This document shows, one piece after another, positions 41,854 through 49,730 of a stretch of 56,665 bases of DNA. The position numbers and the translations under genes were made by a program. Within the stretch, counting starts at the first letter, position 1; each line of letters begins with the position of its first letter. This DNA is from Curtobacterium luteum (GTDB lineage Bacteria; Actinomycetota; Actinomycetes; Actinomycetales; Microbacteriaceae): contig NZ_LDQC01000015.1 in NCBI RefSeq assembly GCF_001475545.1, positions 1 to 56,665 of the forward strand, read 5' to 3'. The notes under the pieces are model-generated. The model searched no databases, was not told where the DNA came from, and was given only the letters and a program-made list of their open reading frames with translations.

Positions 41854-42519
41854 TCAACTGACGGATCGTGCGACGAGCTGGTGTCGGTGTACCTGGAGCT
41901 GTCGCTCGCAGCGTTCGGCTACTCGGTCACTGTGCGTGACGATCACGAGTTTGCATCCTCCGTGTTGCAGCTGGTCGAAGAGCCTGAGGACTTCGCTCTC
42001 AGTGGTCTCGTCGAGAGCACCAGTGGGTTCGTCGGCGAGGAGGACGGTGGGATGTTTCGCGATGGCGCGGGCGATCGCGACACGTTGCGCTTCGCCCCCC
42101 GAGAGTCGTCGAGGCCGCTTGCTGGCGAGGTGGCTGATACCGACCGCTTCGAGGGCGTGAAGTGCTCCGCAGGTTGCCCGCGCGCGGTCAGGGACACCCA
42201 ACCGCACGTTGTCGAGCACGCTGCGGTCGTTCAACAGACTGTAATCCTGGGTCACGAGGCCGACGTGTCGCAGTCGATGCGCAGCCATCTCGGGCGCCGT
42301 TCTCTGGAGGATCCGGCCGTCGTGCATGTACGTCCCGGTGAAGTCGGTGTCGAGGCCAGCAAGGATGCGGAGCAGCGTCGACTTGCCGGCGCCGCTCCGC
42401 CCGGTGACAGCGACCGAGTGGTCCTGGTCGGACAGCTCGAAGTCCAGGCGATCGAACAGCACTCGCGCGGAGCCGTCGGGCTCGATGACGGACTTGGAGA
42501 CATCGCGCAGAGCGATCAT
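41854..42519 (-). CDS. ABC transporter ATPase of the bacteriocin cluster
   Basis: A 221-residue MacB/LolD-type ATPase. Walker A GRSGAGKST is near 40-48, the Q-loop in LVTQDYSLLND near 90, the signature RLSGGEAQRVAIARA near 138, and Walker B VLLADEPTGALDE near 160. It is the last gene of the four-gene cluster; its ATG overlaps the permease stop by 4 bp. Together with the membrane proteins upstream it would export or confer immunity to the bacteriocin, as in lactococcin-972-type loci. An IS3 element begins 3 bp after its stop. Confidence 0.83.
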   Translation of the reverse strand: MIALRDVSKSVIEPDGSARVLFDRLDFELSDQDHSVAVTGRSGAGKSTLLRILAGLDTDFTGTYMHDGRILQRTAPEMAAHRLRHVGLVTQDYSLLNDRSVLDNVRLGVPDRARATCGALHALEAVGISHLASKRPRRLSGGEAQRVAIARAIAKHPTVLLADEPTGALDETTESEVLRLFDQLQHGGCKLVIVTHSDRVAERCERQLQVHRHQLVARSVS

Positions 42520-43808
42520 CGAACGGTTCCTCTTCGTTCGTGGACGGTCACACCAGTACGGAGGTTGTGTCCCTGCAAGAGGGCGTCAGCCGCGCACCAG
42601 AGCAGGAGGACCACGCTGGTACTGAGGCGTGCCGTGTCGCTGTTGTTGGGGAGGAGCGCGCTGATGGCGAGGAAGGCTCCGAGCACAGCGGTGTACTCGG
42701 TGAAGCGTGATGCGCCGAAGAGTCGATTCGTGTGGCTCGGGCTCTTCCCGAGGATGTAGTGCGCGTGCGCTACCGGCAGTCTGCGGTGTTGCAGGAGCTG
42801 GTTCAGGAACGCCGCGATCATGCCCATGCTGATGGTCAGACCTCCGAGCAGTGTGATCACGAGCGTCAGGTTCTCTTCGATGAGTTGACGCACGAGCGAG
42901 AGTTGCACGAGGTAGGTCGGTACTCCGAGCACGGTGTACGAGGTGTAGCCGGTTTCGTTGCTGATCTTGTCCAGCCGGGCGAGAACGTCTCCGGAATCGA
43001 GGCTCCGGTCCACGGCGACGTCCGCGTTGAGCACCTAGAAGACGAGTCGGCCGAACAGTTCCGGATCCTGCCGATCGAGCGCTGCTCGATCAAGACCAGT
43101 CAGCGATGGGGGATACGGGACGAGGATGGTGTCATCGACGTAGTGATTTGTTTCGCCACGGAAGTACATGGCTGTGTCGGGTTCGAGAAAGCCGACGACC
43201 TCGAGTTCCTGCTCGTGCAGGATGACCGTTCCGGTGATGACATCGCCGAGTGCGTAGACGCCCCGGTAGCCGGCACCAAGGAGCACCGGGATTCGCCCGG
43301 ATCCCCAGTCGACCTCACTCCAAGGGATCGGACTGCCGTCTCCCACGGAAAGACCTGCGAATGAGAAGGCGCTTTCGGAGAGCTGCAAGGACTTGACGTC
43401 CTGGACCGTCCGTCCGGACTCATCCTGGTAGGAGCCCTTGAGCGTGTACTCGGTGCCGTAGCCCACGTCGAAACGTTCGTCGCCGCGGAAGTCGGTGACA
43501 GTGACGGGCTGGTCGTACGAGGAGATGAAGTCGAATCCAGGGGCGCCGTCGATGCGGTCGGTGAATGCGGCGGCCTTGTCGAGAGCCTGCGGGTCGCGCC
43601 GCATCGCTTCGAAAGCGTTGGGCTCGAGGTCGTCGATCACCGTGTACAGCTCTGCGTCTGAACTGCCCGACAGTCCCTGTCCGATTGCTTGCGACGTGGA
43701 CTGGGTGAAGGACGTGACGTTGTACCAACACAGGGCCAGCAGCACGACCAGGACGACCTTGGCAACCAGGACGCCCCAATTCGACCGAATGTCGTTCAAC
43801 AGCTCCAT
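42516..43808 (-). pseudogene. Bacteriocin-cluster ABC permease split by an in-frame TAG
   Basis: A single frame of 431 codons from ATG 43808 to 42516, broken by TAG at 43037-43035. Before it lie one membrane helix (VLVAKVVLVVLLALCWYNV, about 12-30) and an extracytoplasmic domain to ELFGRLVF. After it, in the same frame, the domain continues (VLNADVAVDRSLDSGD) and then three membrane helices follow (LTLVITLLGGLTISMGMIAAFL and others). The codon right after TAG is GTG, which could restart translation. Architecture equals that of the permease encoded just upstream. Either a recent nonsense mutation, a sequencing error, or readthrough/restart. Confidence 0.75.
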
Positions 43809-44701
43809 TGTCGGCTTCCGTACAGGAGCACGGCAGCCGCGCTCGTGAACGAGACCGCTGCCATGGCGACGGCCGCCGGAGCGATGTGCATCTCGATCCC
43901 GGAGAGAGCCTGCGTCGCAGTCTCCGCCGCCAACGCCGCCGCGCAGGTGACAGCACTGATGCGACCCACCTTGCCCACGGCAGCGCGAAGGCAGGACAAG
44001 CGGCGAATCCCGATCCTGAAACGCACCGTAGCGGCGCGCAGCTCCCACCATCCGGCCAGCACGCCGGCGATCACCGTGACCAGCATGACCACCAGGACGC
44101 TCAGCGCGACCAAGGCCGGCGAAACGGTGTCAACGTTCGTTCTCCGATCGGTGCCCTGACTGATCACTTCCACGCTGCGGCCAGGGAATGCCGTCGTGTA
44201 GCGGCGGACACTGCCGGGGCCGTCGAGAAGGAGCCGTTGCGGCGCATCTGAGAACTGCGACGGATCGACGATGACCACATCGTCCGAGAGCAGACTGCCT
44301 GCCCGCAGGCCGAGGCGTCCCACCACCGTGTACGCCGTGCCATCGACACTGATCGCATCATTCGAGACCTCGATGTCGGCCCCCACGAGTGCTTCGCCCG
44401 TCGTACCGGCTGGCGCATGCCCATCATGCAGCGGAACGTCCGTCCAATGTCCCGCGAGAACGGCGACGGCACGAACGCCGTCATCCACGTTGACGAACAC
44501 CTTGGTTCCCGGCGCGAACGCGCTGCGCTCTCGCGTGAGTTCATGCAGGCTCGCGGTCACCCACGCGCTTTCGCCGGTGCGGAGATCGTTGCCCTCAGCG
44601 GCAACCAATCGTCGCCGTCCATCGAAGATGCCCGTCAGCACCGTCAGCACCGTTGCGAGCACGAGGAGGCCGGCCACCACCGCGAGCTGTCCTCTGGTCA
44701 T
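43796..44701 (-). CDS. Bacteriocin-associated ABC permease-like membrane protein
   Basis: A 301-residue membrane protein. One N-terminal helix (LAVVAGLLVLATVLTVLTG, about 6-24) precedes an extracytoplasmic domain of about 170 residues, MacB-like, with repeated GTKVFVNVDDG and VDGTAYTVVGRLGLRAG strands. Three C-terminal helices follow (about 198-218, 245-265, 272-292). It resembles the integral membrane proteins found beside lactococcin 972 genes. A GGAGATGAC ribosome site precedes the ATG. Its 3' end overlaps the next permease gene by 13 bp. Confidence 0.68.
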   Translation of the reverse strand: MTRGQLAVVAGLLVLATVLTVLTGIFDGRRRLVAAEGNDLRTGESAWVTASLHELTRERSAFAPGTKVFVNVDDGVRAVAVLAGHWTDVPLHDGHAPAGTTGEALVGADIEVSNDAISVDGTAYTVVGRLGLRAGSLLSDDVVIVDPSQFSDAPQRLLLDGPGSVRRYTTAFPGRSVEVISQGTDRRTNVDTVSPALVALSVLVVMLVTVIAGVLAGWWELRAATVRFRIGIRRLSCLRAAVGKVGRISAVTCAAALAAETATQALSGIEMHIAPAAVAMAAVSFTSAAAVLLYGSRQWSC

Positions 44702-44715
44702 GTCATCTCCGACGC

Positions 44716-44751
44716 CGCAGCGGGTGGGAGCTGCTGCTCACACCCGCTGCG
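44716..44751 (-). terminator. Hairpin between bacteriocin and permease genes
   Basis: CGCAGCGGGTG (44716-44726) pairs perfectly with CACCCGCTGCG (44741-44751) across a 14-nt loop, starting 6 bp after the bacteriocin stop. It is a likely partial terminator that makes the peptide gene more abundant than the transporter genes. Confidence 0.55.
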
Positions 44752-44756
44752 CTGTG

Positions 44757-45200
44757 TCACTTCCCGTAGTAGGTCTTCGCGGTGCCGACACCGTTGCCGG
44801 GCTGGTTCGGCCGGTACGGCTTCCATGCCGTCACTGCTTCGGTGCCGGACTTGCCCCATTTACGGCCAGAGTCCGCCACGACGGTGCTGCCACGCTCCAA
44901 GCGGGCTCGCGTGTAGTGCTGGACCCCCACCCACGTGGTCCAGCCGTGTGAACGCTTGTGCGTGGTCCCACTGATGGTCTTCTGCTCAGCCTTCCCCCGG
45001 TGACTCACCGCACGCGGGGCTGCTTCCGACGATGCGATCCGGAACGCCCCGGCCGATTCGGACCACCCGCCGATGACGCCGCTGCCGTCTGCGCTGTCGT
45101 GCGCCTGCGCGGGAAGTGCGCCGAGCAGCACAGCTCCGCCGACAGCGAGCGCGGCACAGCCAGAAGCCGCGCGCCGGATTGAGCGACCGAATGTTTCCAT
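44757..45200 (-). CDS. Lactococcin-972-like bacteriocin precursor
   Basis: A 147-residue secreted peptide. The Sec signal (SIRRAASGCAALAVGGAVLL, about 7-26) ends in ALPAQA, predicted cut after residue 33, leaving about 114 residues. The C-terminal part, HGWTTWVGVQHYTRARLERGSTVVADSGRKWGKSGTEAVTAWKPY ... TAKTYYGK, has the Trp/Tyr-rich, beta-strand pattern of lactococcin 972, which blocks septum formation through lipid II. The mature part is longer than lactococcin 972 itself. An AAGGGG ribosome site precedes the ATG. Family call is by eye and supported by the transporter genes downstream. Confidence 0.6.
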   Translation of the reverse strand: METFGRSIRRAASGCAALAVGGAVLLGALPAQAHDSADGSGVIGGWSESAGAFRIASSEAAPRAVSHRGKAEQKTISGTTHKRSHGWTTWVGVQHYTRARLERGSTVVADSGRKWGKSGTEAVTAWKPYRPNQPGNGVGTAKTYYGK

Positions 45201-45342
45201 CAATACCCCTTGATCACCATTTGACGTTCCACCGTACACATCTGACACTGGCACAACACGTACACGTCTGTCTACTCGACATCCCTGACCGCAACCGCTG
45301 TTGACGATGTGGGGTGGCACGACGCGGATCGACGAAGCCTCG

Positions 45343-45540
45343 CTCTCCACAGGGTTCGCCCCGGCCGTTGCCGTGGCGTTCGACCGACTCGGGTGTGTCA
45401 TGACACGAGATGGACCGAACGCCGTATTGACGATCGGGCAGAGCCGAGTGCGCTTCGTCGGGCGCGACGTCGAGGGCTCACACCATCTCGCGTTCACCAT
45501 CCCGACCATCGGGGACGCCGGGGGCCTGCTCATCCTGGTC
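45343..45540 (+). pseudogene. Degraded VOC (glyoxalase-like) gene fragment
   Basis: The plus-strand frame encodes AFDRLGCVMTRDGPNAVLTIGQSRVRFVGRDVEGSHHLAFTIP (in short pieces: RVRFVGRDVEG, SHHLAFTIP), which resembles the second half of a VOC-domain unit with its metal-binding His. The start of the domain is missing and the frame turns Arg/Pro-rich after about 45540. I read it as a remnant. The region 45201-45342 holds the bacteriocin gene's leader and presumably its promoter; no convincing -35/-10 pair was found. Confidence 0.35.
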
Positions 45541-45796
45541 AGGCCCGGCCGCGTGTGGTTCCCGACGACCACGCGCCCCGGCGCGGACAGACACCCCGGT
45601 GGCGGTCCGCTCCTCCGTGCAGCACGGGACGACTCTGGGTCCCGTAAAGCGCCTCGAACCCCGCGGCGCGGCACGACCGGATGCTCAGCATCGGCGCGTG
45701 GCGGACACCGACCAGGCTGCCGACCGTGCAGACGATGATCGTGCGCTGTGAGCGGATCCGCGCCCGGAGACGTCGTCGGGCCGGTTGGCTGGGATC
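45541..45796. other. No gene recognised
   Basis: These 256 bp between the VOC remnant and the epimerase gene show no convincing reading frame, hairpin or repeat. Confidence 0.5.
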
Positions 45797-46756
45797 ATGA
45801 GAGCACTGGTGCTGGGCGGGACCGGGTGGTTGGGCCGCGCGGTCGTGCGTGATCTCCTCATCGCGGGGGCGGAGGTGACGTGCCTCGCACGCGGTGCGTC
45901 GGGGCCGGTGCCGGACGGGGCCCGCCTCGTCCGCGCTGACCGGCGAGACGCAGATGCCCACCTCCGCGTACGGGGCGAGTGGGACGAGGTGATCGAGCTG
46001 TCCTCGGAACCCGCCTTCGTCGGTCCGGCTCTCGACGCGCTCGCTGACGGTGCAGCGCACTGGACGCTGGTCTCGACGGCCTCCGTGTACGCCCGGAACG
46101 ACGAGCCGGATGCGGACGAGTCGGCAGCACTGGTGGAACCGACGGACCCGACGCGGTACGCGGACGCGAACGTCGCCGCCGAGCGGGACAGCGCTGCTCG
46201 GCTCGGGACCCGGCTCCTCGTCGCCCGACCCGGGCTGATCGTCGGCCCCGGCGACCCGAGCGACCGGTTCGGGTACTGGCCCGCGCGGCTGAGCAGGGGC
46301 GGCCGCGCACTCGCCCCGACGACTGCGGGGCGCTTCGCGCAGGTCATCGACGTCTCCGACCTCTCGGCCTGGTTGAGCAGCGCCGCGCGGGAAGGACGCG
46401 TCGGTTTCGCGAACACGGTCGGGGAGCCCCTCCCGATGGCGGACTTCTTCGAGCAGGTCTCGGCCGTCGCCGGGTTCGACGGTTCCGTCGAGGAGGTCGA
46501 TGACGAGGTGCTGCTCGCGCACGACGTCCGGTACTGGGCGGGACCTCGGTCGTTGCCGCTGTGGTTGCCGATGTCCGACGTGGCCATGGCACAGCGCTCC
46601 ACCCACGCGTTCCGACAGATGGGCGGGCGTGTCCGTCCGCTCGCGTCGACCGTCGCCGACGTCCTGGAGGACGAGCGGTCCCGAGGCCTGGACCGACCGC
46701 GGCGGTCGGGACTCACCGCGGCCGAGGAGCGCGCCGTCCTGCACAGCGCTCGATGA
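45797..46756 (+). CDS. NAD-dependent epimerase/reductase-like protein
   Basis: A 319-residue extended SDR. The nucleotide motif LVLGGTGWLGRAVVRDL is at about 4-20; VSTASVYA near 92 carries the catalytic Ser. The usual Tyr-x3-Lys is replaced in the RYADANVAAE segment, so a classical dehydrogenase step is doubtful. The GPG motif in ARPGLIVGPGDPSDRFGYW near 140 is typical of epimerase/reductase family proteins of Microbacteriaceae. ATG 45797 is preferred over an in-frame TTG 12 bp upstream. Substrate unknown. Confidence 0.75.
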   Translation: MRALVLGGTGWLGRAVVRDLLIAGAEVTCLARGASGPVPDGARLVRADRRDADAHLRVRGEWDEVIELSSEPAFVGPALDALADGAAHWTLVSTASVYARNDEPDADESAALVEPTDPTRYADANVAAERDSAARLGTRLLVARPGLIVGPGDPSDRFGYWPARLSRGGRALAPTTAGRFAQVIDVSDLSAWLSSAAREGRVGFANTVGEPLPMADFFEQVSAVAGFDGSVEEVDDEVLLAHDVRYWAGPRSLPLWLPMSDVAMAQRSTHAFRQMGGRVRPLASTVADVLEDERSRGLDRPRRSGLTAAEERAVLHSAR

Positions 46757-46781
46757 GACATGGCCGCGCTAGTCTGCCGCG

Positions 46782-47396
46782 ATGCAGTGGATCCTCTACG
46801 ACGTCGGCGGCGTCCTCGAGCTCGTGGACGACGATCGATGGCCCGATGTGCTGCGCGAGACCTGGGCCGCCCGGTTCGGTGTGACGGCGGACGAGGTGCG
46901 CGCTCGGATGCATGCCGCCGACCTGCCCGACATGTCGCTGCGGACCGGCGTCGCCGAGGAGTACTGGCGGAAGACCGGGATCGCGCTCGACGCGGACCCG
47001 GACCAGGTCGCCACGATGGCCGCCGAGTTCTGGGACGCGTACTGCGGGACCGCGAACACGGAGCTCCTGGAGCACGCTCGGTCGCTGCGGGGCCGCGCTC
47101 ACCTGGCGATCCTCTCGAACTCGGGCGACGGTGCGCGCGAGGAGGAAGAACGCCGCTTCGGGTTCTCGAGCCTCTTCGACCCCATCTGCTACAGCCACGA
47201 GCAGGGCGTGGCCAAGCCGGACCCGGGCGCGTACCTGATGGCCCTGGAGCGGATGCACGCGTCACCTGACGAGGTCCTCTTCATCGACGACAACGAAGCC
47301 CCGGTGCTCGGCGCACAGCAGTGCGGCATCCGAGCCGAACGGCACGTGCGGAACGAGACCACCATCGCCGCGATCGAGCGCTTCCTCGACTCCTGA
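46782..47396 (+). CDS. HAD-IA family hydrolase-like protein
   Basis: A 204-residue HAD protein. Motif I is LYDVGGVLE (about 5-13): the nucleophile Asp7 is present but the second Asp is Gly, as in some HAD-IA members. Motif II is AILSNSGD near 110, the Lys of motif III in VAKPDPGAY near 146, and motif IV is VLFIDDNE near 167. Cap is helical (about 15-85). TAGTCT (46770-46775) is 6 nt before the ATG (leaderless). Phosphatase substrate unknown; loss of the general acid may lower activity. Confidence 0.78.
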   Translation: MQWILYDVGGVLELVDDDRWPDVLRETWAARFGVTADEVRARMHAADLPDMSLRTGVAEEYWRKTGIALDADPDQVATMAAEFWDAYCGTANTELLEHARSLRGRAHLAILSNSGDGAREEEERRFGFSSLFDPICYSHEQGVAKPDPGAYLMALERMHASPDEVLFIDDNEAPVLGAQQCGIRAERHVRNETTIAAIERFLDS

Positions 47397-47464
47397 GACG
47401 GCTCCGTCGACCGCGGCGTGGTCCCCGCGAGATGATGCGCGACGAGCACGTCGTAGGGTGAGGT

Positions 47465-48310
47465 GTGCACTGGGGGACGAGCGGACTGCGGGAGGCACAG
47501 GTCGCGTTCCTGCGGTCGTTCCTCGACGATCCCGAGCTCGTCGCCGACGACTCGTGGGGGCTGCTCGACACTCGGGTGCTCCACGTGCGGGACGCCGCCG
47601 GTGAGTACGTCGTCAAGGCCTCCGGCCCGGACAACGCGCACTTCCCCCGTGAACTCGCCGCGCACCGCGACGGCTGGACGGAGGTCCTCGGTGCGCAGAC
47701 CTCCCGCTTGATCGCGGCGGACGCGGACGCACGGGTCCTCGTCCTCGAACGGCTCCCGGGCCGGCTCGCGCTCGGCACACCCCACGAGGACGACGCCGAC
47801 CTCCATCGCCAGGCCGGCGCCGTCCTGCGACGGTTCCACGACCAGTCCGCGCAGGAGGACCGGCGGTACCTGCACCGCGAGCGGGACAAGGTGCTCCGAC
47901 TCCTCGGCCAGCCCCACCGGATCGACGCGGCCACGGCCGAGCGGACCCGTGCGCTGTTCGAGGACTACGCGCCCGGTCCGGCGATGGTCGTCCCGACGCA
48001 CGGCGACTGGCACCCCCGGAACTGGCTCGTGCACCGGGGCCGACTCCTCGCCATCGACTACGGTCGGTTCGCGATCCGCCCGGCCGCCACGGACTGCACC
48101 CGGCTCGCCGTCCTGTACTGGGAGCACCACCCCGAGCTCGAGCGGGCGTTCCTCGACGGCTACGGTTCGGATCCGCGTCACCCCGAGGACTGGCGTTGGC
48201 TGCAGCTCCGGGAGGCCGTCGGCACGGCGGTGTGGGCGTACGCGGTGCACGACGAGACGTTCGAGGCGCAGGGACACCGGATGCTCCGGGACGCACTGAC
48301 CGCGTTCTGA
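47465..48310 (+). CDS. Aminoglycoside phosphotransferase (APH)-family kinase
   Basis: A 281-residue APH-fold protein. The N-lobe Lys is in GEYVVKASGPD near 55, the catalytic loop is THGDWHPRNWLVH (about 179-191), and the metal Asp is in LLAIDYGRF near 197. The family includes antibiotic kinases as well as metabolic kinases of choline, homoserine or fructosamine. No flanking resistance or mobile genes support a resistance role. TAGGGT (47454-47459) is 5 nt before the GTG start, a leaderless layout. Confidence 0.8.
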   Translation: MHWGTSGLREAQVAFLRSFLDDPELVADDSWGLLDTRVLHVRDAAGEYVVKASGPDNAHFPRELAAHRDGWTEVLGAQTSRLIAADADARVLVLERLPGRLALGTPHEDDADLHRQAGAVLRRFHDQSAQEDRRYLHRERDKVLRLLGQPHRIDAATAERTRALFEDYAPGPAMVVPTHGDWHPRNWLVHRGRLLAIDYGRFAIRPAATDCTRLAVLYWEHHPELERAFLDGYGSDPRHPEDWRWLQLREAVGTAVWAYAVHDETFEAQGHRMLRDALTAF

Positions 48311-48348
48311 CCCCGCCGCTCCCGATGGTCTCGGAGCAGGATGGGCCG

Positions 48349-49020
48349 GTGGCGTTCATCAGGGACAAGTGGGTGGAGCGCCTCCGCGACGGCACCGCGG
48401 CACCGTCGTGGCCGGTCCACCTGGTCGCCGTGGTCCTGGTGCTCGGCGCCCCGGCGCTCATCGTCGCCGAGTTCCGTTCGCCGGCGTTCGTCGCCGAGAT
48501 GGCCCGCAGCAGTCGGGTCGGGAGTGTCGTCCTGGTCGAGCTGTTGCTGGTCGTCGTCGGGTTCGCCATGTCGATAGGCACGTGGTGGAGCGGTCGCCGT
48601 GGTCGACGGGTCCTCGCCCGGATCCGTGCGAGCGGACACCGGCCCGCGTTCTTCCTGCCGGTGCTGACGAAGGGCATCCGCAGGAGCGAGGACCTCCCCC
48701 GTCCGCGTCCGGAGGTCTGGACGATCGACCCGGACGGACTGCACGGGTGGACGCCCGACCGGGACGCACCGGTGTTCGACGTCCCGTGGGCTCGGATCGG
48801 GCGGATCAGCCTCGCCAGCAAGGACTCCCGCGGCGCTCGGGTCGACTACGCGATCTGGTTCGGTCTCGACGCGGACTCCTCGCTCGTCCTCACACCGCGG
48901 ACCTCCCTGGGACGCCCGTTCGAGGCCGGGCCGGGCGGCCTCGAGACCCTCCTCCCCGTGGTGCGCGCGCTCCGGCGAGAGCTGGACCACCGTCCACGGC
49001 CCCGCAGCCCAGCTCGCTAG
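48349..49020 (+). CDS. Membrane protein of unknown function
   Basis: A 223-residue protein with two hydrophobic segments (about 20-40 and 58-80) and a soluble C-terminal domain (about 120-223) of alternating strands such as VWTIDPDGLHGWTPDRDAP and IGRISLASKDS, which resembles PH-like folds of bacterial membrane proteins. GTG 48349 is chosen because AGCAGG lies 8 nt upstream; an ATG at 48325 is in frame but lacks a ribosome site. Function unknown. Confidence 0.6.
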   Translation: MAFIRDKWVERLRDGTAAPSWPVHLVAVVLVLGAPALIVAEFRSPAFVAEMARSSRVGSVVLVELLLVVVGFAMSIGTWWSGRRGRRVLARIRASGHRPAFFLPVLTKGIRRSEDLPRPRPEVWTIDPDGLHGWTPDRDAPVFDVPWARIGRISLASKDSRGARVDYAIWFGLDADSSLVLTPRTSLGRPFEAGPGGLETLLPVVRALRRELDHRPRPRSPAR

Positions 49021-49030
49021 GGTGACGACC

Positions 49031-49561
49031 GTGGCGACCGACGAGCTGAGCACTCCGCACGCGGACGACCCCCGTGGCGGTGCGACCCGCCGGACGCTGC
49101 TCTCGGTCCTGCCGCTGACGACGGCATGGGCAGGTGCCGCCGCCGCCGTCGCGGTTCCCGTCGTCTGGACGATCGCGGGAGCGGTCGTCGAAGGGTCTCC
49201 GGACGGGCTGAGCTTCATCGTCCTCCTCGTCCCCGTGCTGCTCTTCGCGGCCATCACCGCCCTCCTGTACGGGTTCGTGGCAGGGGCCCTCGCGGCGCTG
49301 CCCGACTGGTTCCTGCGACGGCGGGCGCCGAGTCCCCTCGGCGATGCCAGCTCGGTCGTCGTCCTGACCGTGGTGGTCACGGCGACGTTCGGAGGCCTCT
49401 CGCTGTCCCCGGGGGTGTCCGCAGTGCTGCCGCTGTCCGGGTGGGGGTGGCTGGCGCTCGTGGGCGCCGCGACGGCGGCCGCCACGAGCGCGGTCGTCGC
49501 GCGCCACCGGCGGCGGGAGCGACGCGCAGCGGTGACCGGCCTGGAGGCGCGACCCGCCTGA
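49031..49561 (+). CDS. Membrane protein of unknown function
   Basis: A 176-residue protein with about five membrane segments (TTAWAGAAAAVAVPVVWTI, LSFIVLLVPVLLFAAITALLYG and others). No family recognised. The GTG at 49031 is preferred to GTG 49022 because TAGGGT (49018-49023) lies 7 nt upstream, making a leaderless mRNA; the -10 overlaps the stop codon of the previous gene. The last codons form part of a strong hairpin. Confidence 0.6.
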   Translation: MATDELSTPHADDPRGGATRRTLLSVLPLTTAWAGAAAAVAVPVVWTIAGAVVEGSPDGLSFIVLLVPVLLFAAITALLYGFVAGALAALPDWFLRRRAPSPLGDASSVVVLTVVVTATFGGLSLSPGVSAVLPLSGWGWLALVGAATAAATSAVVARHRRRERRAAVTGLEARPA

Positions 49562-49581
49562 CGGAGGCAGGTCGCGCCTCC
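49543..49581 (+). terminator. Terminator hairpin at the end of the 49031 gene
   Basis: GGAGGCGCGACC (49543-49554) pairs with GGTCGCGCCTCC (49570-49581), and GCCT/AGGC extends it inward to a 5-nt loop. It includes the last codons and stop of the gene. Confidence 0.6.
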
Positions 49582-49730
49582 CGATCGGTCGCCTCCCCAC
49601 CGTCGGTCGGACCCGTCGGCCACTCGCGGACCGCACCGGACCGCACGGCTCACGGTCCGGCAGCCCACCCGCGGACCGCACCGGACGGATCCGCTCCCGG
49701 TCCGGCAGCCGCCCGGGGTAGCGTGGGGCC

